From positions 1 to 32,727 of the forward strand of contig NZ_JAGHRE010000024.1 of assembly GCF_017743935.1 (NCBI RefSeq): a stretch of DNA of 32,727 bases. Reading direction: 5' to 3'. The stretch comes from Tropicibacter sp. R16_0. GTDB taxonomy: Bacteria; Pseudomonadota; Alphaproteobacteria; Rhodobacterales; Rhodobacteraceae. The position numbers were made by a program, and so were the translations under genes. Below are positions 15,757 through 24,507 of the stretch, piece after piece (the first letter of the stretch is position 1; each line of letters starts with the position of its first letter). Below the pieces are notes generated by a model. The model made no database searches and was not told the DNA's origin. It worked only from the letters and a program-made list of their open reading frames with translations.

Positions 15757-16511
15757 GCGGCGTTCCTTTCAAAACGGGCTTTCAGGGAGGATACAGCATC
15801 GGCGTTGCTGCGCCAAAGCGTGCCATCAGGGGCGGTCAGATTGTTTTCGAACCCGACCCGCAAGATGTCGGCGCCCTGTTCGGCGGCAGCCAACAGGCAG
15901 GCTTCCTCGTGCGGACCAAAGGCGCAGACAGCAAAGCGAAAGCCGTCGAGCAAAGGCAGCAATGGCGTCAAATCGTTGGGCGTTCCCGCGCGCGGCGGAG
16001 AATATGCGCCCAATACGCAGATGACCTCATCCTGGGCCGGATGGACGACCCCACGCTGCTGCCAGTCTTGCAGCAGCGTCAGGTCCGAGGCGTCATAGGC
16101 GATGTGTTGAACACGCGTGCCTTGATCTGCGCACAAGGCGTAGAGCCGCTCGGCCAGCTCGGGTGCGCGGTTGATTTCGCGCAGCGAAATGCTGGCCCAT
16201 TCGGGACGAAGACTTTCGAGGCAATCAAGCTGCTCTTGCGGCGCGTAGATCCCAGCGGATTCCGTGGTGATTTGCAGCGCAAGCCCGGGAACCTCAGCTT
16301 TCAAAGCGGCCAGAGCCTCTCGGTATCGCCCGACATCCAGGGAATGGCGACCCATGTTATCTCGCACATGCAGGTGCAGCGCATCCGCGCCCGCATGATG
16401 GCAGGCCCGCGCAGTTGCAATGGTGTCGTGCAGGTCAATGGGCAGTGAGGGGTGGTCGACCGTACCGCGGCGCGCGCCGTTGGGCGCAACCATGATCAAA
16501 GGAGCATTCAT
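15753..16511 (-). CDS. Beta-keto acid cleavage enzyme (BKACE/DUF849), aminotransferase-linked
   Basis: This 252-aa member of the shorter BKACE subgroup opens with APLIMVAPNGARRG and has the metal site HLHVRDNMGRHSLD (about residues 45-60), LALQITTESAG, SISLREINR, and an end region ADILRVGFENNL. The reaction class is beta-keto acid plus acetyl-CoA giving acetoacetate plus acyl-CoA; the substrate is unknown. The frame runs 18 codons further upstream, but ATG 16511 has AAGGA about 10 nt before it and starts at the conserved N-terminus. The 4-bp overlap with the aminotransferase makes a two-enzyme unit, and a GlxA-type regulator lies 84 bp upstream on the same strand. It differs clearly from the longer BKACE at the left end of the window. 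Confidence 0.87.
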   Translation of the reverse strand: MNAPLIMVAPNGARRGTVDHPSLPIDLHDTIATARACHHAGADALHLHVRDNMGRHSLDVGRYREALAALKAEVPGLALQITTESAGIYAPQEQLDCLESLRPEWASISLREINRAPELAERLYALCADQGTRVQHIAYDASDLTLLQDWQQRGVVHPAQDEVICVLGAYSPPRAGTPNDLTPLLPLLDGFRFAVCAFGPHEEACLLAAAEQGADILRVGFENNLTAPDGTLWRSNADAVSSLKARFERNAA

Positions 16512-16595
16512 GACATAAGGTCCTTGTCCGTTTGCCCAAAGGTAAACCGGGCCGTCACTTGCCATCTTCGAGTTTTCGACATGGAACCGCGCGCC

Positions 16596-17564
16596 TCACG
16601 ACATGGCGGCCCCGCTGTCGCGGCGATCGTCCGAGGGCAGAACACCAAATATTTTCTGATAGTTGCGCGCAAATGTTGCTGGGGAATAGCCATAATCCAT
16701 GGCAATCTCCGTCAGGCTGCGACGCGCAGACAAGACATCCAGACGCGCGTCCTCCAGCCTAAGTTCAGTGTAAACCCGCGACGGGGTGCGATTGAACTCT
16801 TGCAGAAACAACCGCTCCAACTGTCGTTGCGAGATGCCTTGAGTGTCTGCGACCTGGGCGATGGTCAGTGGTGTGAACAGATTGGCCCGCATCACGCCCA
16901 GCGCGGCATAGACCGGCCCGTTGGCGGTTTCGAACCGCATATCCGACACGCGCCGTTGCGAGGTTCGACCGTCCCGCACCGCATCAATCACCAGGCGCGC
17001 AGCAATATCGTCGGCCACCTGTGCCCCCAAATCGCGCGCGACGACCCAGAGCATCATGTCGGTGGCCGCCCCACCGCCCGCACATGTCGCGACCTGCCCG
17101 TCGCTGGCAAAGAGCGCAGCGCTGACCTGAACCTGATCATGGGTTTGGCGCAGGTATTGCACATCCTCCCAATGGGCGGCGACGCGGCGTCCATCCAACA
17201 GCCCCGCCTGCGCCAGCCGCACCACACCCGACGAAACACCCCACACCGGATGCCCGCGCCGCGCCCAGTCCCGCAAGCGCGCCACAAAGCCGGGGGCCTT
17301 GGTCTGGTTGGCATGGGCCCCGGACACGGCAACGACAACCGCGCGCGGCGGCATGGCCTCGACCCTGGCATCCGGGATCAATTGCAGGCCATTCGATGCG
17401 GCCACCGGCGCATCATTCATGGCGACCACGCTGTAGTTGTATTCGGCATCGGGCCTAAGCTTGCGGACAAGCCGCAATACTTCGACCGCCGAGGAAAACG
17501 CTTGCATGGTAAATCCGTCATCCAGGAAAAAGACAAAATCCCGCATCTTCTGGAACTCTGACAT
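16596..17564 (-). CDS. GlxA-family transcriptional regulator (DJ-1/PfpI plus AraC HTH)
   Basis: This 322-aa regulator has a DJ-1/PfpI-like sensor domain (about residues 5-190; RDFVFFLDDGFTMQAFSSAV opening, WGVSSGVVRLAQAGLLDGR elbow region) and a C-terminal AraC DNA-binding domain (about 215-315; LTIAQVADTQGISQRQLERL and LTEIAMDYGYSPATFARNY). The elbow has Ser-Ser instead of a reactive Cys, typical of non-enzymatic sensors. ATG 17564 with a GAGGG site is preferred over the frame's 77-codon upstream extension. The gene is upstream of the BKACE and aminotransferase genes on the same strand and probably controls them. The ligand is unknown; related regulators respond to carnitine, betaine or arginine. 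Confidence 0.85.
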   Translation of the reverse strand: MSEFQKMRDFVFFLDDGFTMQAFSSAVEVLRLVRKLRPDAEYNYSVVAMNDAPVAASNGLQLIPDARVEAMPPRAVVVAVSGAHANQTKAPGFVARLRDWARRGHPVWGVSSGVVRLAQAGLLDGRRVAAHWEDVQYLRQTHDQVQVSAALFASDGQVATCAGGGAATDMMLWVVARDLGAQVADDIAARLVIDAVRDGRTSQRRVSDMRFETANGPVYAALGVMRANLFTPLTIAQVADTQGISQRQLERLFLQEFNRTPSRVYTELRLEDARLDVLSARRSLTEIAMDYGYSPATFARNYQKIFGVLPSDDRRDSGAAMS

Positions 17565-17816
17565 GATGCCCTCGCACTGCGTGTTCACAACCCTTGCAAC
17601 CGGGTTCAGCGTACCGGGAGAACCCGGACCTGCAAACGGAAAAAACATTTTCGGATCAATAGAGAGCCTGCCGAAGGTAAGAAAATCCTCGGGTTGAGAA
17701 ATTCGTCGATTGCGGCCATCCTGTGAACAAATAATCGCCGACTCGCAGCGGTCGTCGGAACATGTCCGATGAGCGCGGTTGTTCGTGCACATCACATATT
17801 CCGAGGGGCTTTGCGC

Positions 17817-18992
17817 ATGGTCGCCATATCCGAATACTTCCGTTCACCCAAAGGCCAGGCGTTGCGTCCGACCCTTTTTGGCTTTGCCGCAGCCATCGGT
17901 CTGATGACCGCACCCGCCTATGCCCAGGACGAGGCCTCTGCCCCCGCCCCCAAGGTCAGCGTTGCCGCCGCATACACGCAGGACATCACGGATGAGGCCA
18001 CCTTTATCGGACGTGGTGAAGCCATCGACAAAGTGTCCATCGTGGCCCGTGTCAGCGGATTTCTGCAAAGCAAGCAGGTCGAAGACGGCAGTTCGGTCGA
18101 ACAAGGCGAGCTGCTGTTCGAAATCGAGCCGGATCTATACCAAGCCACGCTTGAGGCACGCAAAGCCGATCTGGACCGTGCAGAGGCACAGCTGGAGCTC
18201 ACCAAGCTGGAATTGGCACGGAAAGAAGAACTGCTCAGGCGTGACGCGGTGCCCGTGTCCGAGCGCGACATTGCACGCGCCAACGAGTTGGTGGCCGAAG
18301 CAGACGTCAAGGCAGCTCATGCAGCGATCCAACAGGCTGAGTTGGACCTGAGCTATACCGAGATCCACGCCCCATTTGCGGGCCGCATCGGCAGGACCGA
18401 GATTTCGGTTGGCGATATCGTGGGGCCCTCGAACCCACCGTTGGTGACCATTGTGCGGGAAAGCCCGATCTACGTGACCTTTTCGCTGAACGAAAAACAG
18501 CTGATCACGGTGCTTGAGCAGCTTGGCCAGACAACAGCTTCGCTTGCCGAGAGTGGTAAGAGCCCCGAAGTGTTCCTGGAACTTCCCAATGGCACTCCGC
18601 TGGATGAAGCGGGTGAGATCATCTTTGTCGACAACCGCATCGACCCGTTGACGGGCTCGATCACGCTGCGCGCCGAGTTCGAGAACGCAGCCCGCCTGAT
18701 CGTTGACGGCGCCTTCCTGCATGTGCGCATCCAGGCGTTGGAGCCGACACCGCGCGTTCTGGTGCCCCAAGCGGCCCTGCAGCGCGATCAGCGCGGCGAT
18801 TTTGTGCTGGTGGTCAACTCTCAGCAGATGGCCGAGCAACGCTATATCACCACAGGCGAAGTGGTGGACACCGCCATCATCGTAATGGATGGCTTGCAAG
18901 CCGGTGAAAGCGTGATTGTCGAAGGGTTGCAGCGCGTGCGTCCGGGCGTGGCCGTGGATGCGGTGACCGCCTCTGAAAGCATCGGAGACTGA
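17817..18992 (+). CDS. RND efflux periplasmic adaptor (membrane fusion protein)
   Basis: This periplasmic adaptor of a tripartite RND pump has 391 aa in the AcrA/MexA family. The N-terminal signal ends at APAYAQ (near residue 38). The barrel-sandwich hybrid starts around VSIVARVSGFL and closes at YTEIHAPFAGRIGRTEISVG. The helical hairpin between (about residues 100-175) is Ala/Glu/Leu-rich coiled coil. The beta-barrel and membrane-proximal domains follow, with RVLVPQAALQRDQRGDFVLV. ATG 17817 has GAGGGG upstream; an ATG 16 codons earlier (17769) is possible but lacks a good site. The permease starts 3 bp after the stop. No outer-membrane TolC-type gene and no clear dedicated regulator are adjacent. 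Confidence 0.92.
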   Translation: MVAISEYFRSPKGQALRPTLFGFAAAIGLMTAPAYAQDEASAPAPKVSVAAAYTQDITDEATFIGRGEAIDKVSIVARVSGFLQSKQVEDGSSVEQGELLFEIEPDLYQATLEARKADLDRAEAQLELTKLELARKEELLRRDAVPVSERDIARANELVAEADVKAAHAAIQQAELDLSYTEIHAPFAGRIGRTEISVGDIVGPSNPPLVTIVRESPIYVTFSLNEKQLITVLEQLGQTTASLAESGKSPEVFLELPNGTPLDEAGEIIFVDNRIDPLTGSITLRAEFENAARLIVDGAFLHVRIQALEPTPRVLVPQAALQRDQRGDFVLVVNSQQMAEQRYITTGEVVDTAIIVMDGLQAGESVIVEGLQRVRPGVAVDAVTASESIGD

Positions 18993-18995
18993 TCG

Positions 18996-21900
18996 ATGTT
19001 CTCAGCCATTTTCATCCGCCGTCCCAAGACGGCCCTCGTGATTTCGCTGGTGCTGACAATCCTAGGCGGCATTGGTTACTTCGCCCTGCCGGTGGCGCAG
19101 TTCCCGGACATCACGCCGCCGGTTGTTGGCGTAAGCGCCAACTATACCGGTGCCAACGCCGAAACCGTTGAAAACGCTGTTGCCGCCCCGATCGAGGCGC
19201 AGGTCAACGGCGTGGACGACATGATCTATATGACGTCCACCTCGGCTGACAACGGGTCCTACTCGCTCAACGTCACGTTCGAAGTGGGCACAGACCCCGA
19301 CATTGCATCGGTGAACGTGCAAAACCGCGTGGCGCAGGCGATGGCCTCGCTCCCGACCGAGGTGACATCATCGGGCGTGGTGACGCAAAAGTCGTCGACC
19401 AACATGCTTATGGTGGTTACGCTGACGTCGCCCGGCGGCACCTATGATGACGTGTTCCTGTCAAACTATGCCTCGATCAACCTCAAGGACGCACTGGCGC
19501 GTGTTGCAGGGGTTGGTAAGGCGGACGTTCTGACCGACCTGAGTTATGCCATGCGGGTCTGGATGGACCCCGATCAGATGGCGGGCCTCAAGATCACTCC
19601 CGGCGATGTCATTAGTGCCATCCGCGAACAGAACACCGAAGTTTCGGCAGGCGCCATCGGGTCACCCCCGGTGCCCAATGATCAGACCTTTCAGTACACG
19701 ATTAAAACCAAGGGCCGCCTGACCACCGCTCAGGAGTTCGAAGACATCGTCGTTCGGACCGGTGACGCCGGTTCCGTGGTGCGGATCAGGGACATCGCCA
19801 AGGTTGAACTGGGTGCGCAATTCTATTCCGCTTCGGGTTTCTACGAAGGGCAACCTGCAACCGTTCTGGGCATTTATCAGGCTCCGGGCGCCAACGCTTT
19901 GGCCGTGTCCGAGCGTGTCACGGCCGAGCTGGAGCGCCTGTCGCGCACCTTCCCGGATGATGTGCAGTATGAGGTCCCTTTCAACTCCACCGACTTTGTC
20001 GAACAGTCGCTGAACGACGTGGTCTCAACCCTGATGCTGACCTTTGTGTTGGTGATCTCGGTGGTGTTCATCTTCCTTGGATCGCTTAGGGCGACGCTGA
20101 TCCCAGCCGTGGCAATCCCGGTGTCGCTGATCGGTACGTTTGCTTTCCTTCTGGCCTTTGGCATGTCGCTGAACACCATCTCGCTCTTTGCGCTGGTGCT
20201 GGCCATCGGGATCGTGGTGGATGACGCGATTGTTGTTGTGGAAAACGTCGAGCGCATCATCGCCGAAGAGGGGTTGGAACCTGCCGAGGCGACCCGCAAG
20301 GCGATGGGACAGATCACCGGCCCGGTCATTGCGACCACCCTGGTTCTGCTGGCGGTATTTGTGCCTGTCACCTTCATGCCGGGCATCACCGGGCGGCTTT
20401 ATTCGCAGTTTGCCGTAACCATCTCGACCGCTGTTGTGATCTCGTCGATCAACGCGCTGACCCTGTCGCCCGCGATGTGTGCTTTGGTGCTCAAGGCGCG
20501 GTCAGGCCCCCCCAAGGGGCTGCTGGCGATGTTCGAGGGCTTTATCGGCGGGATGCGCACCGGCTATGTCGGCATCGTGCGCCGCTTGCTGCGGGTGCCG
20601 CTGATTGGTCTGGCCATCATCGCGGCGTTTGGCGTGGGCACTGGCGTGCTGTTCACCAACACCTCAAAGGGGTTCATCCCGCTTGAGGACAACGGCTATC
20701 TCTTTGTCGACGTCCAATTGCCGGACGCGGCGACCCTGGGTCGAACCGAAGAGGTCACCGCCCGCGTCAACGAACAGTTGCGCGAGATCCCCGGCGTGGC
20801 CAACACGGTTCTTGTGAATGGCTTTTCGTTGCTCAACGGGCTGATCACCAATGGCGCGATGATCATCGTCAACCTCGACAATTGGGAGGAGCGTCAGTCG
20901 GATGAGCTGAGCGCCAATGGCATCCTCGAGCAAGTGCTTGGCGTCGCCTATGGCGAAGCTGCAGCATCAATCGTGGCCTTCAACCCGCCGCCCATTCAGG
21001 GCCTTGGCATGTCGGCCGGGGTCGAGATGGAGGTGCAGCAAACTGCGGGTGGCTCGGCCCAGGACCTGGCCGCTGCTGTGGGGTCGTTTGTCTATGCAGC
21101 CAACCAGAGCGAGGAGATCGCACAGGCCTATACCACTTTCCGCGCCAACGTCCCGCAGCTCTTTGTGGATCTGGACCGCGAAAAGGCCAAGACGCTGCAG
21201 GTATCCGTTGCCGAGGTATTCCAGACCATGCAGGCGCATCTGGGGTCGTACTACGTGAACGACTTCAACCTGTTTGGCCGGGTGTATCGTGTTATGATCC
21301 AGGCGGACGGCTCGTATCGGAACAAGGTCGACGACATCGGCAACCTCTATGTGCGCTCCACCAAGGGCGAGATGGTGCCGCTTGGGACGCTGATCGACGT
21401 GGAAAACGTGCTGGGGCCGGTTCTGCTCAAACGGCACAACTTGTTCCGCTCGGCCACGGTGACAGCCGTCCCGGCTGCCGGGTTGTCGACAGGTGATGCG
21501 ATCCGGGTGATGACCGAAACCTCTCAAACCGCGCTGCCGCCGGGTTATGCCTATGAATGGACAGGAACGGCGCAGCAGCAGCTGGATTCAGCCGGTCTGG
21601 TGCAGGTGATCCTGATCCTGGCAGTCCTGTTCGGCTATCTGTTCCTTGTGGCGCAATACGAAAGCTGGACCATGCCGGTGTCGATCCTGCTGTCGGTGAT
21701 CGTGGCCCTCTTTGGGGCTGTGGCTGCCGTGGCGGTGGTAGGCAGTGACATCAACCTCTACACCCAGATCGGGATGATCATGCTGATTGGGATGGCGGCC
21801 AAGAACGGCATTCTGATTGTCGAGTTCGCGATGGAGCAAAGAGCTGCGGGGCTCAGCATCCGCGAGGCCGCAGCCGAGGCCGCGCATCAGCGTTTCCGCG

Positions 21901-22148
21901 CGGTGATGATGACGGCCCTGTCCTTCCTTCTGGGCGTTGTGCCGCTGCTTGCAGCCAATGGCGCGGGGGCGGCCAGCCAAAAGGCCATCGGTGTTGCCGT
22001 CTTCGGCGGCATGCTGGCAGCGACGGTTGTGGGTGTTGTTGTGGTCCCCGTGCTCTATGCGGTGATGCAGGGCGCACGGGAATGGGTCAAAGGCTCCAAG
22101 GGCAGCGATCCGGAACCACCCAACGATGCCGCCACACCGGCCGAGTAA
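18996..22148 (+). CDS. RND (HAE1) multidrug efflux permease, AcrB-like
   Basis: This 1050-aa inner-membrane proton antiporter is full length for the AcrB/MexB family. It starts [20 protein letters not shown] with transmembrane helix 1. Two large periplasmic loops (about residues 40-335 and 560-870) separate 12 helices. The proton-relay pair Asp409-Asp410 stands in [16 protein letters not shown] on helix 4, matching AcrB Asp407/408. The family segment [15 protein letters not shown] is near residue 930. Substrates cannot be told from sequence. A GGAG site precedes the ATG, the adaptor gene is 3 bp upstream, and a terminator follows. The system must borrow an outer-membrane channel encoded elsewhere. 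Confidence 0.95.
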   Translation: MFSAIFIRRPKTALVISLVLTILGGIGYFALPVAQFPDITPPVVGVSANYTGANAETVENAVAAPIEAQVNGVDDMIYMTSTSADNGSYSLNVTFEVGTDPDIASVNVQNRVAQAMASLPTEVTSSGVVTQKSSTNMLMVVTLTSPGGTYDDVFLSNYASINLKDALARVAGVGKADVLTDLSYAMRVWMDPDQMAGLKITPGDVISAIREQNTEVSAGAIGSPPVPNDQTFQYTIKTKGRLTTAQEFEDIVVRTGDAGSVVRIRDIAKVELGAQFYSASGFYEGQPATVLGIYQAPGANALAVSERVTAELERLSRTFPDDVQYEVPFNSTDFVEQSLNDVVSTLMLTFVLVISVVFIFLGSLRATLIPAVAIPVSLIGTFAFLLAFGMSLNTISLFALVLAIGIVVDDAIVVVENVERIIAEEGLEPAEATRKAMGQITGPVIATTLVLLAVFVPVTFMPGITGRLYSQFAVTISTAVVISSINALTLSPAMCALVLKARSGPPKGLLAMFEGFIGGMRTGYVGIVRRLLRVPLIGLAIIAAFGVGTGVLFTNTSKGFIPLEDNGYLFVDVQLPDAATLGRTEEVTARVNEQLREIPGVANTVLVNGFSLLNGLITNGAMIIVNLDNWEERQSDELSANGILEQVLGVAYGEAAASIVAFNPPPIQGLGMSAGVEMEVQQTAGGSAQDLAAAVGSFVYAANQSEEIAQAYTTFRANVPQLFVDLDREKAKTLQVSVAEVFQTMQAHLGSYYVNDFNLFGRVYRVMIQADGSYRNKVDDIGNLYVRSTKGEMVPLGTLIDVENVLGPVLLKRHNLFRSATVTAVPAAGLSTGDAIRVMTETSQTALPPGYAYEWTGTAQQQLDSAGLVQVILILAVLFGYLFLVAQYESWTMPVSILLSVIVALFGAVAAVAVVGSDINLYTQIGMIMLIGMAAKNGILIVEFAMEQRAAGLSIREAAAEAAHQRFRAVMMTALSFLLGVVPLLAANGAGAASQKAIGVAVFGGMLAATVVGVVVVPVLYAVMQGAREWVKGSKGSDPEPPNDAATPAE

Positions 22149-22158
22149 ATGACCGAAT

Positions 22159-22190
22159 ACCCCCGCCCCAATCGGCGGGGGTGTTTGTTT
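22159..22190 (+). terminator. Rho-independent terminator after the RND operon
   Basis: ACCCCCGCC (22159-22167) and GGCGGGGGT (22174-22182) form a perfect 9-bp stem with a 6-nt loop, followed by GTTTGTTTT. It lies 10 bp after the permease stop. Confidence 0.88.
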
Positions 22191-22239
22191 TCAGGCTATG
22201 CTCTTGAACAAGCTCAGCCCGGTGACAGGGAGCAACCCC

Positions 22240-22719
22240 ATGAGCAGCGAAATCGATGACGTTACGCAACTGACCCCGGATGATCCAAAGGTGCCGATGG
22301 TGTTGGACCTGATCCAACGCAGTTTCGCCTATATGGAGGGGCGCATTGATCCGCCCTCCTCTATGCACCGGCTGAGCCCTGCTGCGATCGCCGAACAGTG
22401 CAAGGTGGGAGAGGTCTGGGTGATCGGGTCGCCACCAAAGGCCTGTGTCTTTCTCACCCCAAAGGCGGATTGTCTGTATCTGGGCAAGCTTGCAGTGGAC
22501 ACGCGCGTGCGCCGACAAGGGCTGGCGCGTCGATTGATCAGGCTTGCCACTGACCGAGCCAGTGCTTTGGGATTACCCGCGCTGGAGCTGAAGACCCGGA
22601 TCGAGCTGACCGAGAACCACGAGACCTTTGAGAAGTTGGGGTTTTCAGTTACTGCCCAAGGGTACCACGATGGCTATGACCGCCCAACAAACCTGATTAT
22701 GCGGCGCCCAGTGCCCTAG
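22240..22719 (+). CDS. GNAT-family N-acetyltransferase
   Basis: This cytoplasmic acetyl-CoA-dependent acyltransferase has 159 aa. The acetyl-CoA-binding motif A is clear: LYLGKLAVDTRVRRQGLARRLI (near residues 88-110) carries the R-x-x-G-x-A/G loop, with the preceding strand and following helix. The C-terminal FEKLGFSV matches the usual motif B end. The acceptor substrate is unknown; it may be a small amine or a peptide N-terminus. The frame runs 14 codons upstream to 22198, but ATG 22240 has GGGAG about 8 nt before it and is preferred. It stands alone between the RND terminator and the metal-resistance promoter. Confidence 0.85.
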   Translation: MSSEIDDVTQLTPDDPKVPMVLDLIQRSFAYMEGRIDPPSSMHRLSPAAIAEQCKVGEVWVIGSPPKACVFLTPKADCLYLGKLAVDTRVRRQGLARRLIRLATDRASALGLPALELKTRIELTENHETFEKLGFSVTAQGYHDGYDRPTNLIMRRPVP

Positions 22720-22744
22720 CTGAATTCGTCGCTGTTTCGTGCGA

Positions 22745-22773
22745 TTGACATATCCCCCCTGGGGGGATAATTT
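22745..22773 (+). promoter_or_regulatory. Promoter with G/C-tract operator for the metal sensor
   Basis: TTGACA (22745-22750) is a consensus -35. Directly after it the 19-bp palindrome TATCCCCCCTGGGGGGATA (22751-22769) is perfect apart from its central base. -10 candidates (ATAATT or TAATTT) overlap its right end at 16-17 bp spacing. C/G tracts flanked by TA are known operators of RcnR/DmeR/CsoR-type sensors, so repression by promoter occlusion is expected. Confidence 0.8.
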
Positions 22774-22779
22774 CAACCG

Positions 22780-23037
22780 ATGGACAAAGTACATCTGCAC
22801 AGCTCACATCCCAAGATTTCGGCTCGGCTCAAACGCGCGCGCGGGCACCTCGACAGCGTCATTGCAATGATTGAAGAGGGGCGCCCCTGCACCGACATCG
22901 CCCAACAGTTGCATGCGGTGGAAAAGGCAATCACCAACGCCAAGCGCGCCTTGATCCACGATCATATCGACCACTGCCTGGATGAAGGCGGTGCCGAGAG
23001 CACAGCCGATTTCAAAGAAATTACACGGTATCTGTAA
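22780..23037 (+). CDS. CsoR/RcnR-family metal-sensing repressor
   Basis: This 85-aa all-helical metal sensor is of the DUF156 (CsoR/RcnR/FrmR) family, which forms tetramers and releases DNA when metal binds. Potential ligands are Cys37 (in GRPCTDI), His62 and Cys66 (HIDHC, a HxxxC pattern), plus N-terminal His5, His7 and His10. An N-terminal His with the Cys-His-x-x-x-Cys set suggests a nickel or cobalt sensor (RcnR/DmeR-like), although the Cys66 also fits the copper-type CsoR triad. The G-tract operator lies in its own promoter, and the exporter gene begins 3 bp after its stop. The nickel/cobalt choice leans on the NreB-like partner. Confidence 0.85.
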   Translation: MDKVHLHSSHPKISARLKRARGHLDSVIAMIEEGRPCTDIAQQLHAVEKAITNAKRALIHDHIDHCLDEGGAESTADFKEITRYL

Positions 23038-23040
23038 CCC

Positions 23041-24366
23041 ATGCTCAGCGTTCTGAAACACCGCAGCTATCGCCACATGTTTCTGGCCCAAGTGGTCGCT
23101 CTGATGGGTACGGGTCTTGCCACAGTGGCACTTGGGCTATTGGCCTTTGATCTGGCCGGGGATCAGGCCGGGTTGGTTCTGGGCACGGCCCTGACGATCA
23201 AGATGGTCGCCTATGTGACCCTGGCCCCGATCGCCGCTGCTTTTGCCGAGCAGATCAATAGGCGCACCATGCTGGTCCTGCTCGATGCAGTGCGAGCCGG
23301 TGTTGCGATCTGCCTGCCCTTCGTGACTGAAGTCTGGCAAATCTATGCTCTGATCTTTTTGATGCAGGCGGCATCGGCCGGGTTTACTCCGACGTTTCAG
23401 GCCGCAATTCCCGACCTGCTCCCCGATGAAGAGGACTATACCAACGCCCTGTCGCTGTCGCGTCTGGCCTATGACCTGGAAAGCCTGCTCAGCCCAATGC
23501 TGGCAGCAGCCCTGTTGACCCTGGTGACGTTTGACACCCTGTTTGTCGGGACATCCGTGGGATTTGTGGCCTCGGCCCTGCTGATCGTCACCATCGCCCT
23601 GCCCTCACCCAAGCCAAGCAAACGGCGCGGGATCTGGGATCGGACCACGCGCGGCCTGCGGATCTATCTGGCCACGCCGCGCCTGCGCGGGCTGTTGGCC
23701 CTGTGCATGACCCTGTCCCTCGTCGCCGCCATGGTACTGGTCAATACTGTCGTGGTGATCCGCGGCAATTTGAACTTGGGTGAAACGGCCGTCGCCTTTG
23801 TCCTGGGCAGCTTTGGCGCAGGCTCCATGGTGACTGCCCTGCTGTTGCCCCGCGTGTTGCGAACCATACCGGACCGCCCTGTTATGGTTTTCGGGGCAGC
23901 ACTGATGTCGGTCGTCGCTCTGGTGCTGGCCGCCTGGTCATATCTGCTGGGCCTGACCCTGCCCGCCGTGGTGTTGTCCTGGTTCCTGATCGGCCTGGGA
24001 TATTCTGCGGTTCTGACCCCCTCAGGCCGTTTGCTGCGTCGGTCATCACAGCCCGAGGATCGGCCTGCGATCTTTGCTGCACAGTTCACGCTCAGCCATG
24101 CCTGCTGGCTGATCTCCTACCCGCTGTCCGGTTGGCTGATGTCCGCGTTTGGGGCGACGCCAACCTTGGTTGTCCTTGGGGTCGGCGGAGCTGCGTCCCT
24201 GATGATTGCGCTGGTGCTCTGGCCAAGCCGCGATCCGGACATCATCGCCCACAGTCACCCAGACCTGCCGCCCGACCACCCTCACCTGCAGGGCGGGCAC
24301 AGCCATCCTTATGTGATCGACGACCTGCACCGGCAGTGGCCCGGACACCACCAGACCCTTCGGTAA
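23041..24366 (+). CDS. NreB-like MFS metal exporter with His-rich tail
   Basis: This inner-membrane MFS transporter of 441 aa (about 12 helices) opens with SVLKHRSYRHMFLAQVVALMG. Its C-terminal tail of about 40 residues contains nine His, as in HSHPDLPPDHPHLQGGHSHP, and then VIDDLHRQWP. NreB of Achromobacter xylosoxidans, an MFS nickel exporter, carries the same kind of His-rich end, and this tail looks like that family. The role is probably efflux of Ni (perhaps Co) from cytoplasm to periplasm, the tail binding metal. It starts 3 bp after the sensor gene with only a weak ribosome-binding site, so translation is likely coupled. Metal identity is inference. Confidence 0.82.
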   Translation: MLSVLKHRSYRHMFLAQVVALMGTGLATVALGLLAFDLAGDQAGLVLGTALTIKMVAYVTLAPIAAAFAEQINRRTMLVLLDAVRAGVAICLPFVTEVWQIYALIFLMQAASAGFTPTFQAAIPDLLPDEEDYTNALSLSRLAYDLESLLSPMLAAALLTLVTFDTLFVGTSVGFVASALLIVTIALPSPKPSKRRGIWDRTTRGLRIYLATPRLRGLLALCMTLSLVAAMVLVNTVVVIRGNLNLGETAVAFVLGSFGAGSMVTALLLPRVLRTIPDRPVMVFGAALMSVVALVLAAWSYLLGLTLPAVVLSWFLIGLGYSAVLTPSGRLLRRSSQPEDRPAIFAAQFTLSHACWLISYPLSGWLMSAFGATPTLVVLGVGGAASLMIALVLWPSRDPDIIAHSHPDLPPDHPHLQGGHSHPYVIDDLHRQWPGHHQTLR

Positions 24367-24401
24367 GCACGAAGCAAATCCGGCAGGATTGCCAGCGTTC
24401 T

Positions 24402-24492
24402 GCGGTGCCGCGCCGCGCGTCAGCGCGGCGCCCGGCCCAACGGGAGGAGGTGTTTCGCAAGAAACACCAACGACGGGCGGGAGCCCCCCGGG
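24402..24492. repeat. Dispersed GC-rich hairpin element (Rhodobacterales REP-like)
   Basis: This holds two perfect hairpins: GCGCCGCGC/GCGCGGCGC (24410-24418 with 24423-24431) and GGTGTTTC/GAAACACC (24449-24456 with 24461-24468, loop GCAA). Between and after them come CCCGGCCCAACGGGAGG and ACGGGCGGGAGCCCCCC blocks. I recall this pattern as a recurrent intergenic element in Ruegeria-like genomes. It lies between the convergent exporter and LacI genes and may end both transcripts. Confidence 0.65.
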
Positions 24493-24507
24493 CAACTGTG
24501 GAAGACG

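Noticed and set aside
16452-17561. 369-codon plus-strand frame
   Set aside because: It is a shadow of the GlxA-type regulator on the opposite strand.
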